This document shows, in pieces, positions 1 through 10,643 of a DNA stretch of 17,500 nucleotides (its first letter is position 1; each line of letters opens with the position of its first letter). The stretch comes from Nymphaea colorata. Taxonomy: Eukaryota; Streptophyta; Magnoliopsida; Nymphaeales; Nymphaeaceae. The position numbers were made by a program, and so were the translations under genes. The notes beneath the pieces were generated by a model that was not told the DNA's origin, made no database searches, and worked only from the letters and a program-made list of their open reading frames with translations. The stretch is taken from the NCBI RefSeq assembly GCF_008831285.2, contig NC_045139.1:36228070-36245569 (forward strand), in the 5' to 3' direction.

Positions 1-1463
1 TAACCAGATTAGTCGACATTTCCATGTTTCGATACAACAATAAGATTTATTTGTAACAAGTAGTTTTTTTGGCTGGTTAATTGGTCACATGTTATTGATG
101 AAATGTATTGGCTTAGTATTATCTTGGCCATGGGAAAAATGAATCTAATGCACTTTTTAGATCTAATAAATTATCTTATGTCAAATGGAGAAATTCTGTA
201 TCTCAATCTTTAGTATTCTCTTATTTATATCTGTATATTGCTATCTAGGAAGAATGCCATCACCCATTATAACTAAAAACTGAAAGAAAGTTCAAAGGGG
301 AAGAAAAGAATAAAACTGAAGAAGAAGGAAATGTAGAAATAGAAACAGTTTCGAAACAAATAAGATAGAACAGGAAGAAGATAGATCCGTGGAAGAAGAC
401 CTTTCCATTTCTTTGGAAGAGGAAGAAAGGTGGAATCTTTACAAGAGATATATGAAACAGAGGAGATCTGGTTGAATGGAAAGGAAGAAATGAATTCGAC
501 CTGAAAGAGAAAGAAAGAATAACTTTATGGATTAAAAATCCCTTCTGTCTCTTCTTTTCGATTATCAACGATGGAATCGACCTCTGCGGTATATAGAAAA
601 TGATCGATTTTCAAATGCTGTAAGAATGAAATGTCTCAATATTTTTTAATACATGCGAAAGTGATGGAAAGCAAGAATATCTTCACATATCCACCTAGTT
701 TGTCTACTTTTTTTGAATGATACAAAAAAAGATGTCTTTTCGCACAGCGGAAAACTACCTGCGGAGCCCTCTCTAATGAATGGGTTTCGACCACTAAAAA
801 CAAAGAGATAACTTAAGGAACGAATTCATAAATCGAATTGAAGCTATAGACAAAGGATCTCTTATCTCGATGTGTCGAAAAAAGAGCCAGATTGTGCAAT
901 GATGAAGAGGAACAAGAATGCTTACCTAAGTTTTATGATCCTCTTTTGAACGGACCTATCGTGGAACAATAAAAAAAAGGGTATTTATATTCAATTAGAA
1001 TGATTCAACTACCTCCACACGGGGTCTACCAAAATGGCTTGGATAATAATTCATGGTATCCTTTTTTCCAAGGATTATCGAGAGTTTGAACGAAATTGGA
1101 ACACGAAATATATAAACTTGACGTAAAATCATTATCTACAGGCATTGAGGATTCATCAGTCTCAATTGGTGAATTTACAGAAGAAGCTGAAGAAGCTGAG
1201 AAATCAGAACTCGTTTCAAACAATTGCTTTTGGGGGAGAAGAAAAAGTATTCGATATGGTTAGAGCTGATCCGAATGATCAAAAATGAGTAATCTTCAAA
1301 TTGAAGAAATTAAGAAAAAGGTTCCTCGATGGTTATACAAACTGACTTCTGATTTGGATTTGAAGAAGAGGAGGAGGAGAGGAGGAAGAAGATGATCAGG
1401 AAGAATCCACAGAGGATCACGGGATTCGTTCAAGAAAAGCCAAACGTGTAGTAATTTATACTG

Positions 1464-1600
1464 CACTGATACCGATGAGGATACTAATATCATTAATACC
1501 AATGATAATATCATCAATACTACCACTGATAATATTCATATACCAATGATAATATCAATAATTACTACTGATAATATCAGTAATACCACCGATAGTAATC
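1464..1600 (+). repeat. AT-rich degenerate repeat inside ycf1
   Basis: A degenerate motif around GATAATAT recurs about every 25-40 bases, alternating with ACTAATA and AATACCA. Instances include TGATAATATCATCAAT, TGATAATATTCAT, TGATAATATCAATAAT and TGATAATATCAGTAAT. In the ycf1 frame it would give an Asp/Asn/Thr/Ile-rich repeat in the variable central region, which commonly expands and contracts in this gene. It is imperfect and has no spacer structure. Confidence 0.7.
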
Positions 1601-1610
1601 AAGAAAAAAT

Positions 1611-1725
1611 AGTGATGATCAAGTCGAAAGGTGATCAAAGAGGAAAGGAAATGGTGATCAAGCCAAAAGAAAAAGGTGATCAAGCCAAAAATGGTGATCA
1701 AGAGGAAAAGGAAATGTGATCAAGC
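1611..1725 (+). repeat. GTGATCAA-centred repeat inside ycf1
   Basis: The octamer GTGATCAA occurs five times in about 100 bases, separated by AAGAGGAAAAGGAAAT-like or GCCAAAA-like purine blocks. A related AGTGATGATCAAG lies just upstream. In the ycf1 frame it encodes a Gly-Asp-Gln-(Ala/Glu)-Lys type repeat in the low-complexity hydrophilic region. Copies differ mainly by lengths of A runs, so the exact copy number in the true sequence is uncertain. Confidence 0.7.
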
Positions 1726-4700
1726 AGAAGAACATGAAATGGCCTTGATACGTTACTCGCAACAATCAGATTTTCGTCGTATATAATCAAAGGTCGATGC
1801 GGGCTCAAAGATAAAACAGTCACTTGGGAAATGTTTCAAACAGATGTACACTCCCCCCTTTTTTTGACAGAATAGACAAACACCTTTGTTTTCTTTTGAT
1901 ATCTCAAGGATGATAACTCATTTTTAGGATTGGATGGAGGAAAAAGCCCAAAAATACAAACATCTGATTATGTGGGTGAAGGGCAAAGAGAAAGAGAAAA
2001 TGGAGAAAGAACACGAAGAGGAGTATAAAGAAAAGAGGATAAAGACAGGAGGAGGAACGGATAGCAATAGCAGAAACTTGGGATAATATTATATTTGCTC
2101 AAGCAATAAGGAGTTCCATATTAGTAACCCACTCGATTCTTCGAAATACATCATATTACCTTCATTGATAATAGTAAAAATATTGTCGTATGTTATTATT
2201 TCAATTCCCTGAGTGGTATGAAGATTTGACCAATGGAGTAGGAAATGCATGTCAAATGCACATATAATGGGTTCAATTATCGGAAACAGAATTTCCAAAA
2301 GATTGGTTAACAGACGTATTCAGATAAATCCTATTTCCTTTCTCTCTGAACCTTGGCATAGAAAAAAGCTACGATCCCATCATAAGATCTAAGAAAAAAA
2401 CAAAAAATTTCTGTTTTTTAACGATCTGGGGATGGAAACAGAAGTCCCCTTTGGCTCTCCCGAAAAAACTTTCTTTTTGAACCATTAATAAAACCTCGAA
2501 AAAAAATTAGAAAGTCAAAAAGACAGGTTTTTCTTCTAAGAATTATAAAAGACAACATAAAAGGTTTTCTAAGATTCTCAACGAAAAAATAGATGGATTA
2601 TCAAAATAGTTCTATTTATAAAAAGAAAAGTGAAGAAACTCTTTTTCTTAGTGACGCGAGTCTATGACCCAAGTCAAATGAAGAACCAAGTCAAAATGAG
2701 AAAGATTCCAAAAAATCATCCATGATCACCATTATAATTGTATCCGGAGATTGGACAATGATTCACTGATAGAAAGAAAAATTAATGATCTGGCTGATAG
2801 ACAACCAAAATCTGGATCAAGTAGAAAAGATTAGAAAAGACAAGAAAAAAAAACCTCTAACTCCAGATATTGAGGATATAGATATTATACTAACAAGGGA
2901 ATCTTTAGTAATAAAAGAACCGAATCACGGAAACATATTTTTCAAATATCTAAAAAAAGAAGAAGTGCCCCATTAACTCTAAATGGAACTCTTTATGAAA
3001 TCTTTCATTGAAGAATATACATGGGTATCCTTCTATGTATCACTAACTTTACAGGATCAATGCACAATTTTTCTTGACTCAACAAAAATACTTAAATGGA
3101 TACACTTACAATGACGAAATAAAGGAAAAGATACTAATGAAACGAATCCAAATATAATTCCCTTCATTTCGACTGTAAAATCTCTTTCTACTTATACTAC
3201 TAATATAAGTAGTGATAGTAATTCACCGATTTACTGCGACTTATCTTCTTTGTCTCAAGCCTAGTGTTTTACAATTATTGCAAACCCCAAGTTAGTAACA
3301 AATATAAGTCAGAATCCATATTTCATTACTACAGAACATATCCTTTTATTAAGGATAGAATAAAAGACTATTTCCATGACTATTTCCATACACGAGGAAT
3401 ATTTGATCAGAATCAAAACACAAGAAACTGCGGAATTCGGAATGAGTGAATGGAAAAAACTGGTTAAAGAGCCATTATCAATACAATTTCTCCCATGACA
3501 AATGGTCTAGATTAGCACCTCTAAAATGGAGAAAGAAAGTCAATCAGCATTTTACGATTAAAAATAACGACTCACCAAAATTGGGTTCATATGAAGAAAA
3601 GACCAATTAATTCATCCGGTAAAAGGATTATATATAAATTGGACTTATTGAAGAGTCCGAGTTGCGAAAAAAAATTAAAAAACACTACAGATATGATCTT
3701 TTATCATATAAATATCTTAATTATGAGATGTGAAAGACTCCAATATTATGGATCACCATTACAAGTAAACAGGCACGGAGAGATTTAATTACAATACACA
3801 TAAATACAAATCGTTTTATGCTACAACTATAATGATAGCCTAGAAGATAAATATACAATTGATAGGATCCAAATCTAGATAGAAATATTTGGAATTGAGA
3901 ATCACCAATTTTTACCCTAGAAACAATATTGAAACTAGGACTAGTACGGGTATCAGAACTTTCATTAATAAAAAAAGAAAACTACTAAGACTGGGACCAA
4001 TAAGAAAGATATTCTTTATCTTTATATCAGAATTCATCAAGAAATCAAACAAAGCAAAAAGAGTATTTTTGATTGGATGGGAATGAATGAACAAATGTTA
4101 GATCATACTATATCGAATCTGCGCCCTGGTTCTTACCAGAATTTGTCCGCTTACGATCATATAAGACTAATCCGTGGATCATACCAATCAAATTGCTTCT
4201 ATTTGATTTTCATGGAAACAAAACAAGCGATCTTTATATAGATCCAAAGGTGGAATCTAATCAAAAGAAAGATTTAATCCAAACCAAAGTAGAATCTAAT
4301 CAAAAGGATATCTTGAATTAGAGAATGGAACCGGGACGAGAAAGAACGACAGCACCAAGGAAATCTTATATCTGATATAAAAACCAAAAAAAGATGTTGG
4401 AGCAAATTCCGCGGGTTCAGATATTAAGAAACGCAGAAAGAAAAAGAAATCAGAGCAGAAGGAAGCGGAACTAGACTTATTTTTGAAAAATATTTTCTTT
4501 TTCAACTCCGATGGGGTGATTCTTTCAATCAAAGAATGACCAATAATATCAAGGTATATTGTCTACTGCTTAGACTTATGAATCCGAATGAAATTGCTAT
4601 ATCCTCTATTCAAAGAGGAGAAATGGGTCTAGATGTAATGCTGATTAATAAGGATTTGTCTCTTCCAGAATTGATAAAAAGGGGAATATTTATTGTTGAA

Positions 4701-5216
4701 CCGGTTCGTTTGTCTATCAAATGGGATGGAATTTCGATTATGTATCAAACCATAGCTATTTCATTGACCCATAAGGTTCAGTACCAAACTAATCGAGGAT
4801 ACCAGGTAAAAAAAATATTGATAAGAATGACTTGAATGGCTCGATTGCACGACACGGAGGAGTGCGTGTGAATGGGACAATAATAATTATGATTTGCTTG
4901 TCCTGAACATATTTTATCTCCTAGCCATCGTAGAGAATTGAGAATTATAAGCCGTTTCAATTACCGAAATAGGAACCTTGTGAATAAGAATCCAGTATTT
5001 TGCAATAGACTAAGACTAATGCGCAGGGTTTGAGAAATTTGTAAATAGATAAGCATTTGATACAGATACAATAACTCTCTAAAATGGAAAGTGTTTCTTT
5101 GGCCCACTCATCGATTAGAAATTTAGCCTGTATGAATCGTATTGGTTTGATACCAATAATGGGAGTCGTTCAGTATGTCAAGGATCCATATGTATAAGCA
5201 ATTTGGAATTCGCTGA

Positions 5217-5643
5217 TTTACAATCAATTTCCCTCTTTATCACGCGCTGGTATATGAGAACATGCAAATAAATACATACCTTATGTTAGACTCTGATACA
5301 CAAGATTCAGTCATTAGACTCTGATACACAAGATTCAGTCAGTTAGACTCTGATACACAAGATCAGTCACATATCAATTGGACCTAGGAATGAATCACAG
5401 AATCTTTTAGGTCCCTTCCCTTTCATTCTGTTCGTGAGCCCAGGAATATACCATCCCTTTGTATCTGAATAAATTTATTGTTATTATTTATTCATATTCA
5501 TTTTGATTTGTTATAGAAAAAGAGTAATATATGAATCAATCCAGATTATTGTGTACACCAGAACAAAATAAATGGTATTATTATTCTTGATTGGGAAGAT
5601 TTATATCCGTGGGAACAAAAGAAAAAAAGAGAAAATTTATTGT
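5217..5643. other. ycf1-rps15 intergenic spacer
   Basis: This 427-nt AT-rich spacer lies between the ycf1 stop and the rps15 start. It holds the three-copy tandem repeat at 5286-5369. I see no convincing open frame, tRNA or strong promoter pair. Confidence 0.75.
5286..5369. repeat. Three-copy 28-bp tandem repeat
   Basis: The unit begins TTAGACTCTGATACACAAGA and continues TTCAGTCA. Copies lie at 5286-5313, 5314-5341 and 5343-5369. Copies 1 and 2 are identical. Copy 3 lacks one T (AGATCAG instead of AGATTCAG) and is preceded by an extra G. Direct repeats of this size are common slippage products in plastid spacers and are often polymorphic between related species. Confidence 0.9.
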
Positions 5644-5901
5644 ATGGTAAAGAATTCGCCCATATCCGTTATTCCACAGAAGAAAAAAGGGGTTCTGTTG
5701 AATTCCAAGTATTTAATTTTACCAATAAGATAGAGAGACTTACTTCACATTTGAAACTGCACAGAAGACTATTTATCTCAGAGGGTTCTGCGGAAAATTC
5801 TGGGAAACGCCAACGACTGCTGGTTTATTATCAAAGAAAAATCGAGTGCGTTATAGGAATTAATTGGTCAATTGGGTATTCGAGAACCAAAAACTGGTTA
5901 G
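5644..5901 (+). pseudogene. rps15: rps15, plastid 30S ribosomal protein S15, frameshifted
   Basis: S15 is a small 16S rRNA-binding protein of the plastid 30S subunit. From ATG at 5644 the frame reads [12 protein letters not shown], then shifts within a purine run near 5680. The next frame gives [20 protein letters not shown], then HLKLHR up to about 5765. Further losses occur in CAGAAG (expected HRKDYLS), in the GGAAAACGC-type run and in TTTATTTATC. The C-terminal GIREPKTG and stop TAG at 5899-5901 are recognisable. The span of 258 nt is shorter than the usual roughly 270 nt, partly from indels and partly because the glutamate-rich segment after VIPQ seems short. No Shine-Dalgarno-like sequence is visible; the start is chosen because MVKNS is the conserved N-terminus. 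An upstream in-frame TTG start is unlikely. Confidence 0.92.
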
Positions 5902-5979
5902 TTTGGAAATTCGTTTGAGTTATTCGGTTCATTAGATCTTGAATTTGGATGAACCTCGTTTCATTTTCAGGAATTCATG

Positions 5980-6029
5980 AATAATGAATTGGGATCGGAG
6001 AAATGGAATAATGAATTGGAATCGGAGAA
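5980..6029. repeat. 27-bp-period tandem duplication directly upstream of ndhH
   Basis: A 23-base segment beginning AATAATGAATTGG occurs at 5980-6002 and again at 6007-6029, with one G/A difference (GGGATCGG versus GGAATCGG). The second copy places GGAG 11 nt before the ndhH start codon, so the duplication also doubles a possible ribosome-binding sequence. It fills most of the 137-nt rps15-ndhH spacer. Confidence 0.85.
6024..6027 (+). promoter_or_regulatory. Possible Shine-Dalgarno-like GGAG for ndhH
   Basis: GGAG lies 11 nt upstream of the ATG at 6039. The spacing is a little long for a plastid Shine-Dalgarno element, so this is only a candidate. The same tetramer occurs in the upstream duplicate copy. 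Confidence 0.35.
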
Positions 6030-6038
6030 TAAAAACAT

Positions 6039-7196
6039 ATGACTGTACCAGACGCAAGAAAAGACCTCCTCGTGGTCAATATGGTCCTCACCACCCGTCA
6101 ATGCATGGGTTCTTCGACTCATTGTACTCTAGATGGCGAAGATGTTATCGACTGTGAACCCATATTGGGTTATTTACACAGAGGAATGGAAAAAATTGCG
6201 GAAAACCGAACAATTATACAATATCTACCTTATGTAACACGTTGGATTATTTAGCTACTATGTTCACGGAGCAATAACCGTTAATGCACCTGAGGAATTG
6301 GGAAATATTCAAGTACCTAAAAGAGCCAGCTATATTAGGGTAATTATGCTGGAGTTGAGTCGTATAGCTTCGCATTGTTATGGCTTGGACCTTTTATGCC
6401 GATATCGGTGCGCAGACTCCTTTCTTCTATATTTCAGAGAGAGGGAATTGTTATATGATCTATTCGAAGCTGCCACAGGTATGCGAATGATGCATAATTA
6501 TTTCCGTATCGGGGGGTAGCTGCTGATTTACCTCATGGCTGGATAGATAAATGTTTAATTTCTGCGATTATTTTTTAACGGGAGTTGTTGAATATCAAAA
6601 GCTTATTACGCGCAATCCCATCTTTTTGGAACGAGTTGAAGGGTAGGTTTATTGGGGGAGAGGAAGCCATAAATTGGGGTTTATCAGGACCAATGCTACG
6701 AGCTTCCGAATCCAATGGACCTTCGTAAAGTCGATCCGGTATGAGTTTATGATGAATTCGATTGGGAAGTCCAATGGCAAAAAGAAGGAGACTCATTAGC
6801 TCGTTATTTAGTAAGAATTGGCGAAATGACGAATCCATCAAAATTATTCAACAGCTCTGGAAGGAATTCCGGGGGACCTTATGAAAATTTAGAATTCCGA
6901 CGCTTTGCTGGAACAAAAGATTCAGAATTGAACGACTTTGAATATCGATTCATAGTAAAAAGCCTCTCCCAGTTTTGAATTGTCAAAACAAGAACTTTAT
7001 GTGAGAGTAGAAGCCCCAAAGGGAGAATTAGGTATTTTTCTGATAGGAGATAATAGTTTTTCCTTGGAGATGGAAAATACGTCCACCCGGTTTCATCAAT
7101 TTGCAAATTCTCCTCAGCTAGTTAAAAGAATGAAATGGCTGATATTATGACAATACTAGTAGTATAGATATCATTATGGGAGAAGTTGATCGTTGA
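6039..7196 (+). pseudogene. ndhH: ndhH, NDH complex subunit H (49-kDa/NuoD homologue), frameshifted
   Basis: NdhH is the NuoD-like subunit of the peripheral arm of the thylakoid NDH complex, lining the plastoquinone site with NdhK and NdhA. It begins [15 protein letters not shown]. Three single-base losses within about 50 nt (G in ATGGG, G in CATGGGG, T in ATTGTTAC) scramble the conserved GPHHPSMHG motif and then restore the frame. [20 protein letters not shown] and [18 protein letters not shown] follow. Further shifts come at TTGGGATTAT (about 6243), around the [10 protein letters not shown] segment (about 6370-6400), after [12 protein letters not shown], and through the rest. A GT pair is missing before the WRWKIRPPG segment near 7050. 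The end reads [10 protein letters not shown] with TGA at 7194-7196. The span is 1158 nt against about 1182 usual. The stop is followed after one base by the ndhA ATG. Confidence 0.95.
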
Positions 7197-7732
7197 AATG
7201 ATAATGAGAAGCACAAGCTATCAATTCTTTTTTCAGATCGGAATCCTCAAAAGAGGCCTATGGGCTCATATGGTTACTTGTACCTATTGTTACTCTTGTA
7301 TTGGGAATCACAATAGGGTATTAGTAATTGTGTGGCTAGAAAGAAAAATATCTGCAGGGATACAACGACGAATTGGTCCTGAGTATGCCGGCCCCTGGGC
7401 ATTCTTCAAGCTCTAGCGGATGGGTCAAACTACTTTTCAAAGAAGATCTTCTTCCATCTAGAGGAGATATTCGTTTATTTAGTGTCGGCCCATCCTAGCG
7501 TCGTATCAATTCTACTGAGTTATCAGTAATTCCCTTTGGCCATCACCTTGTACTAACCGATCTCAGTATAGGTGTTCTCTATGGATCGCTATTTCAAGTA
7601 TTGCCCCTATCGACTTCTTATGTCCGGATATGGATCAAATAATAATATTCCTTTTCAGTGGTTTACGAGCTGCTGCTCAATCTATAAGTTATGAAATACC
7701 GTTAACTCCATGTGTGTTATCAATATCTCTAC

Positions 7733-8645
7733 GTGTGATTCGTTGGAATACGCACTCCTACCTCTTTCTTTGCTTTTTCTAGGAAAGAAGTGGTTGATTG
7801 AATATATAGATAGAACTCTTTTTATTCATCACTGGGATCTATGAACTAAACCAGATATTATATGAGTGAAACAAAACTGCTTATGAATTCGCAGTAAGAA
7901 GATCGAGTCTCATTACCTACGTACGAGAGTAAAGTGGAGCTAAACATAAGCAGCGGAAGCTGTTTACCCCAAGTATCGATTAGCCATCAGGACTTGAGCG
8001 GGCGCAAAGATCAACTGTATGGAATTTTTACTCTTGTATTATTACCATACCGAGGATCCACCAAAACTGAGTGGACGGTTAGGAACACCAAGGTACACAA
8101 AAGATTAGTAATGGAGATAATGTAACGTATCCAAACGGATATTTTGACATTACATAAAAGGAGTCATAATGAGGCTTGAAGTTGGTAGAAATGATCAAAA
8201 AGTACTTCCCGTGATCCCGATCCAGAGTATAGCTCCTATCCACTGATTTAAAATAACTATCAGGAACGAAGTAATCCTTTATTTATATAGTATAGTCCTT
8301 CTGAGAAAGAAGAGAAGAACAGGAAGGAAAATGGATTGACTATTTATTGTATCTTATGGAAAATCGAGTTAAGTTATTACTGAACAAGAAACTCAGCAAA
8401 AAGAATAAAGGATGAGATGGATTCAGAAGTGTACTTTTATTTGTTATATTTATCGCGGACAGAATCCCACTGGTCTAGTTCACTTATGGCATTTTGATTC
8501 ATCTTTCTTTTTTCCTATGTATGCCGATGTAATACCGAAGCATACCTTAGATTTATCGTGACCATTGAGGAGCCGTATGAAGCTGAGGTCTCATGTACGG
8601 TTCTGGAATAGAGATGGGAACAGTGATGTTATCATCGACTATGAT
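7733..8645 (+). other. ndhA: ndhA group II intron
   Basis: The intron starts GTGTG, matching the GUGYG consensus of group II introns, right after exon 1 ending TCT CTA C. Exon 2 resumes with TA TCT AAC AGT, giving the expected Ser-Leu-Leu-Ser-Asn-Ser junction. A domain V candidate lies at 8570-8603. Domain VI folds at 8622-8640 with loop TTAT and a single bulged A at 8638, leaving 7 nt (CTATGAT) to the splice site, as expected for a branch point. The 913-nt length is slightly below the roughly 1-1.1 kb usual for ndhA. No maturase frame is present, as expected; splicing would need matK or nuclear factors. Confidence 0.88.
8570..8603 (+). other. Group II intron domain V (ndhA intron)
   Basis: A 34-nt hairpin, the canonical domain V length, has basal arms GAGCCGTA and TACGGTTC, the AGC catalytic triad near its 5' end (8571-8573), a two-base bulge and a distal stem. 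The distal stem has one A-C opposition (TGAAGC against GTCTCA). Domain VI follows about 18 nt downstream. Confidence 0.8.
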
Positions 8646-9255
8646 TATCTAACAGTTCAAGTACGGTTGATTAGTTGAGGCGCAGTCAAAATATGGTTTT
8701 TGGGGTGGAATCTTTGGCGTCAACCTATAGGGTTCATAGTTTTTATAATTCTTCACTAGCAGAATGCGAGAGATTGCCCTTTGATTTACCGGAAGCGAGG
8801 AGGAATTAGTAGCAGGTTATCAAACTGAATATTCAGGTATCAAATTTGGTTTATTTTATGTTGCTTCTTACCTCAATTTACTAGTTTCTTCATTATTCGT
8901 AACAGTTCTGTACTTGGGAGGGTGGAATCTTCCTATTCCATATATACCAATTACTGAACTTTTCGAATAAATAAAACTAGTGAAGTCTTTGAACAACAAT
9001 TAGTCTCCTCATTACATTAGCTAAAGCTTATTTGTTCCTGTTCATTCCTATCTCAACAAGATGGACTTTACCTAGGCTGAGAATGGATCAACTATTAAAT
9101 CTTGGGTGGAAATCTCTTTTACCTATTGCTCTCGGTAATCTATTATGACAACTTCTTCCCAACTTGTTTCGCTATAACAGATAGGATATTCCAGATTCTT
9201 ATCCTCTCTCAAGCAAGAGAAAGAAACATCAATTATTCATGGATATTCACGATAT

Positions 9256-9787
9256 ATGTTCCTATGGTGACTGGGTTCATGAATTATGGTCACAGACAGT
9301 ACGAGCTGCAGATACATTGGTCAAAGTTTCATGATTACCTTATCTCACGCAAATCGTTTACCTGTAACTATTCAATATCCTTATGAAAAATCGATCACAT
9401 CAGAGCGTTTCCGTGGCGAATCCACTTTGAATTTGATAAATGCATTGCTTGTGAAGTATGTGTTCGCGTATGTCGATAGATCTACCTGTTGTTGATTGCG
9501 ATTAGAAACAGATATTAGAAAGAAACGATTGCTTAATTATAGTATTGATTTCGGAATCTGTATATTTTGTGGTAATTGCGTGAGTATTGCCCCACAAACT
9601 GTTTATCATGACTGAAGAATATGAACTTTCCACCTACGATCGTCACGAATTAAATTATAATCAAATTGCTTTGGGTCGGTTACCAATGTCTGTAATTGGA
9701 GATTACACAGTTCGAACAATTATGAACTCAACTCCAATAAAAATATCTATGGAGAAACCCCTTGATTCAAGAACGATTACCAATTAA
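9256..9787 (+). pseudogene. ndhI: ndhI, NDH complex subunit I (8Fe ferredoxin, NuoI homologue), frameshifted
   Basis: NdhI carries two [4Fe-4S] clusters passing electrons toward NdhH/NdhK. The start [12 protein letters not shown] needs one C restored (TTCCTATGG). [20 protein letters not shown] follows, then [16 protein letters not shown]. The first cluster motif [11 protein letters not shown] is intact at the nucleotide level (about 9443-9475), with a C missing just after it. The second, CIFCGNC then EYCPTNC, is interrupted by a lost G (GCGTGAGTATTGC) and a lost [21 protein letters not shown] and [12 protein letters not shown] follow, ending DSRTITN and TAA at 9785-9787. I count eight single-base losses; 532 plus 8 is 540 nt, exactly 179 codons plus stop. 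The C-terminal tail resembles monocot NdhI. It lies 78 nt after ndhA. Confidence 0.95.
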
Positions 9788-10120
9788 ATTAAAAATAAGA
9801 CTAAGTTTGATCAAAAGTAGGTAAGTTTCTTTCATGTCAGACAAGAATAACTAATTTGTGAGGATTATAACTACTTTTTGAATATATAAAATATATAGCC
9901 ATTATAGCCATAGCCCTTATTTGTTTAATTAAAAATATGAAATTACGAACTCTGTTTCGACTAAAGACAAAAGCAGATTGGCCCGTTCAATTGATTAACT
10001 CAATCTACATAACCCACACCACGCTGGGGTAAGAACTATTAGATATAAAAAGGGTAACCCACTTTTTCCCGACCAGTAAGTCATGAGATATTTTGATTAT
10101 TTATCGCTTATTTACACATA
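9788..10120. other. ndhI-ndhG intergenic spacer
   Basis: This 333-nt AT-rich spacer has no supported gene. It contains short direct repeats (ATATATAAAATATATAG, then ATTATAGCCATAGCC near 9885-9917). I see no strong stem-loop, tRNA or Shine-Dalgarno sequence before ndhG. Confidence 0.7.
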
Positions 10121-10643
10121 ATGGATTTACCTGCGCCAATACATGATATTCTTTTAGTATCTCTGGGATCAGGTCTTATAGTAGGAGGTCTAGGAGTGGT
10201 ATTACTTACCAATCCAATTTATTCTGCCTTTTCCTTGGGATGGTTCTTGTTTGTATATCTTATTTATATTCCATCGAACTCTTATTTTGTAGCTGCTGCG
10301 CAGCTACTTATTACGTGGGAGCCATAAATGTCTTATCTTATTTGCTGTGATGTTTATGAATGGTTCAGAATATTACAATTCTTTTCATTTTGGACTGTCG
10401 GAGATGGATTCACTTCGCTAGTTTGTACAAGTATTTTTTTCACTAATGCTACTATCCCAAACACGTCATGGTACGGATTATTTGGACTACAGATCAAACC
10501 AGATCATAGAACAGGACCTGACAAGTAATGTTCAACAGATTGGGATTCATTTATCAACAGATTTTTATCTTCCATTTGAACTGATTTCTATAATCCTTTT
10601 AGTTTCCTTAGTGGGCGCAATTGCTATGGCTCGCCGGGAATAG
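10121..10643 (+). pseudogene. ndhG: ndhG, NDH complex subunit G (NuoJ homologue), frameshifted
   Basis: NdhG is a small five-helix membrane subunit of the NDH membrane arm. The N-terminus [20 protein letters not shown] is intact, followed by [20 protein letters not shown]; the frame is then lost in GGATTGG- and CTTTATTTT-type runs near 10240-10270. The AAAQLLI segment reads correctly at about 10293-10313, then shifts at TACGTGGG. Further pieces are NGSEYY- and [18 protein letters not shown]-like text, DTSWYG-like residues, [20 protein letters not shown] and [16 protein letters not shown], with TAG at 10641-10643. The 523-nt span compares with about 531 nt usual. The terminal RRE differs from the MARQ-type ending I recall for other plants. 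Confidence 0.93.

Larger units (their letters stand above)
1..5216 (+). pseudogene. ycf1: ycf1 (TIC214), 5'-truncated by the window edge and frameshifted throughout
   Basis: Ycf1/TIC214 is a large protein of the plastid inner-envelope translocon. The window opens inside its N-terminal membrane domain: translated pieces read MFRYNNK, then [14 protein letters not shown] near 70-115, then YLGRMPSPI near 240-265. A long, charged, lysine- and glutamate-rich middle follows. The conserved C-terminus includes the stretch [15 protein letters not shown] (about 4578-4622), then [11 protein letters not shown] and finally [21 protein letters not shown], ending in FGIR and TGA at 5214-5216. About 110 residues are missing to the left. 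The frame changes many times, for example near 5028-5075, where four or so single-base losses turn a conserved stretch into apparent stops. Open pieces such as 2785-2976, 3591-3788 and 4536-4835 are fragments of this one gene. Identity is secure from the C-terminus and position before rps15. Whether it is truly broken or mis-sequenced cannot be decided here. Confidence 0.93.
7198..9177 (+). pseudogene. ndhA: ndhA, NDH complex subunit A (NuoH homologue), two exons with a group II intron, frameshifted
   Basis: NdhA is the multispanning membrane subunit joining the peripheral arm to the membrane arm of the NDH complex. Exon 1 (7198-7732) starts with ATG one base after the ndhH stop. Recognisable pieces are the AINSFFRSE-like start, [56 protein letters not shown] and [14 protein letters not shown]. 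Exon 2 (8646-9177) reads LSNSSSTV, then [83 protein letters not shown] and SSQLVSL, with TAA at 9175-9177. Both exons are broken by losses in short runs. A TA pair is also missing where CTATAGCGG is expected (about 7494) and a T in the last TTATTG (about 9153). The exon boundaries are supported by intron-end motifs. Confidence 0.94.

Noticed and set aside
260-568. Minus-strand open frame of 102 codons opposite ycf1
   Set aside because: It is antisense to the purine-rich, charged part of ycf1, giving a Phe/Ser/Leu-rich low-complexity product with no family resemblance.
1-1000. Inverted-repeat/SSC junction within ycf1
   Set aside because: ycf1 usually straddles this junction, but without the opposite inverted-repeat copy no boundary can be seen in this window.
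5286-5369. CRISPR-like array
   Set aside because: The repeats abut directly with no spacers, and the surroundings are a plastid genome.
6575-7106. Two minus-strand open frames opposite ndhH
   Set aside because: They are antisense shadows of the conserved ndhH sequence, with no start context and no recognisable domain.
7934-8125. Open frame of 63 codons inside the ndhA intron
   Set aside because: It lies wholly in the structured group II intron and lacks reverse-transcriptase or maturase motifs.
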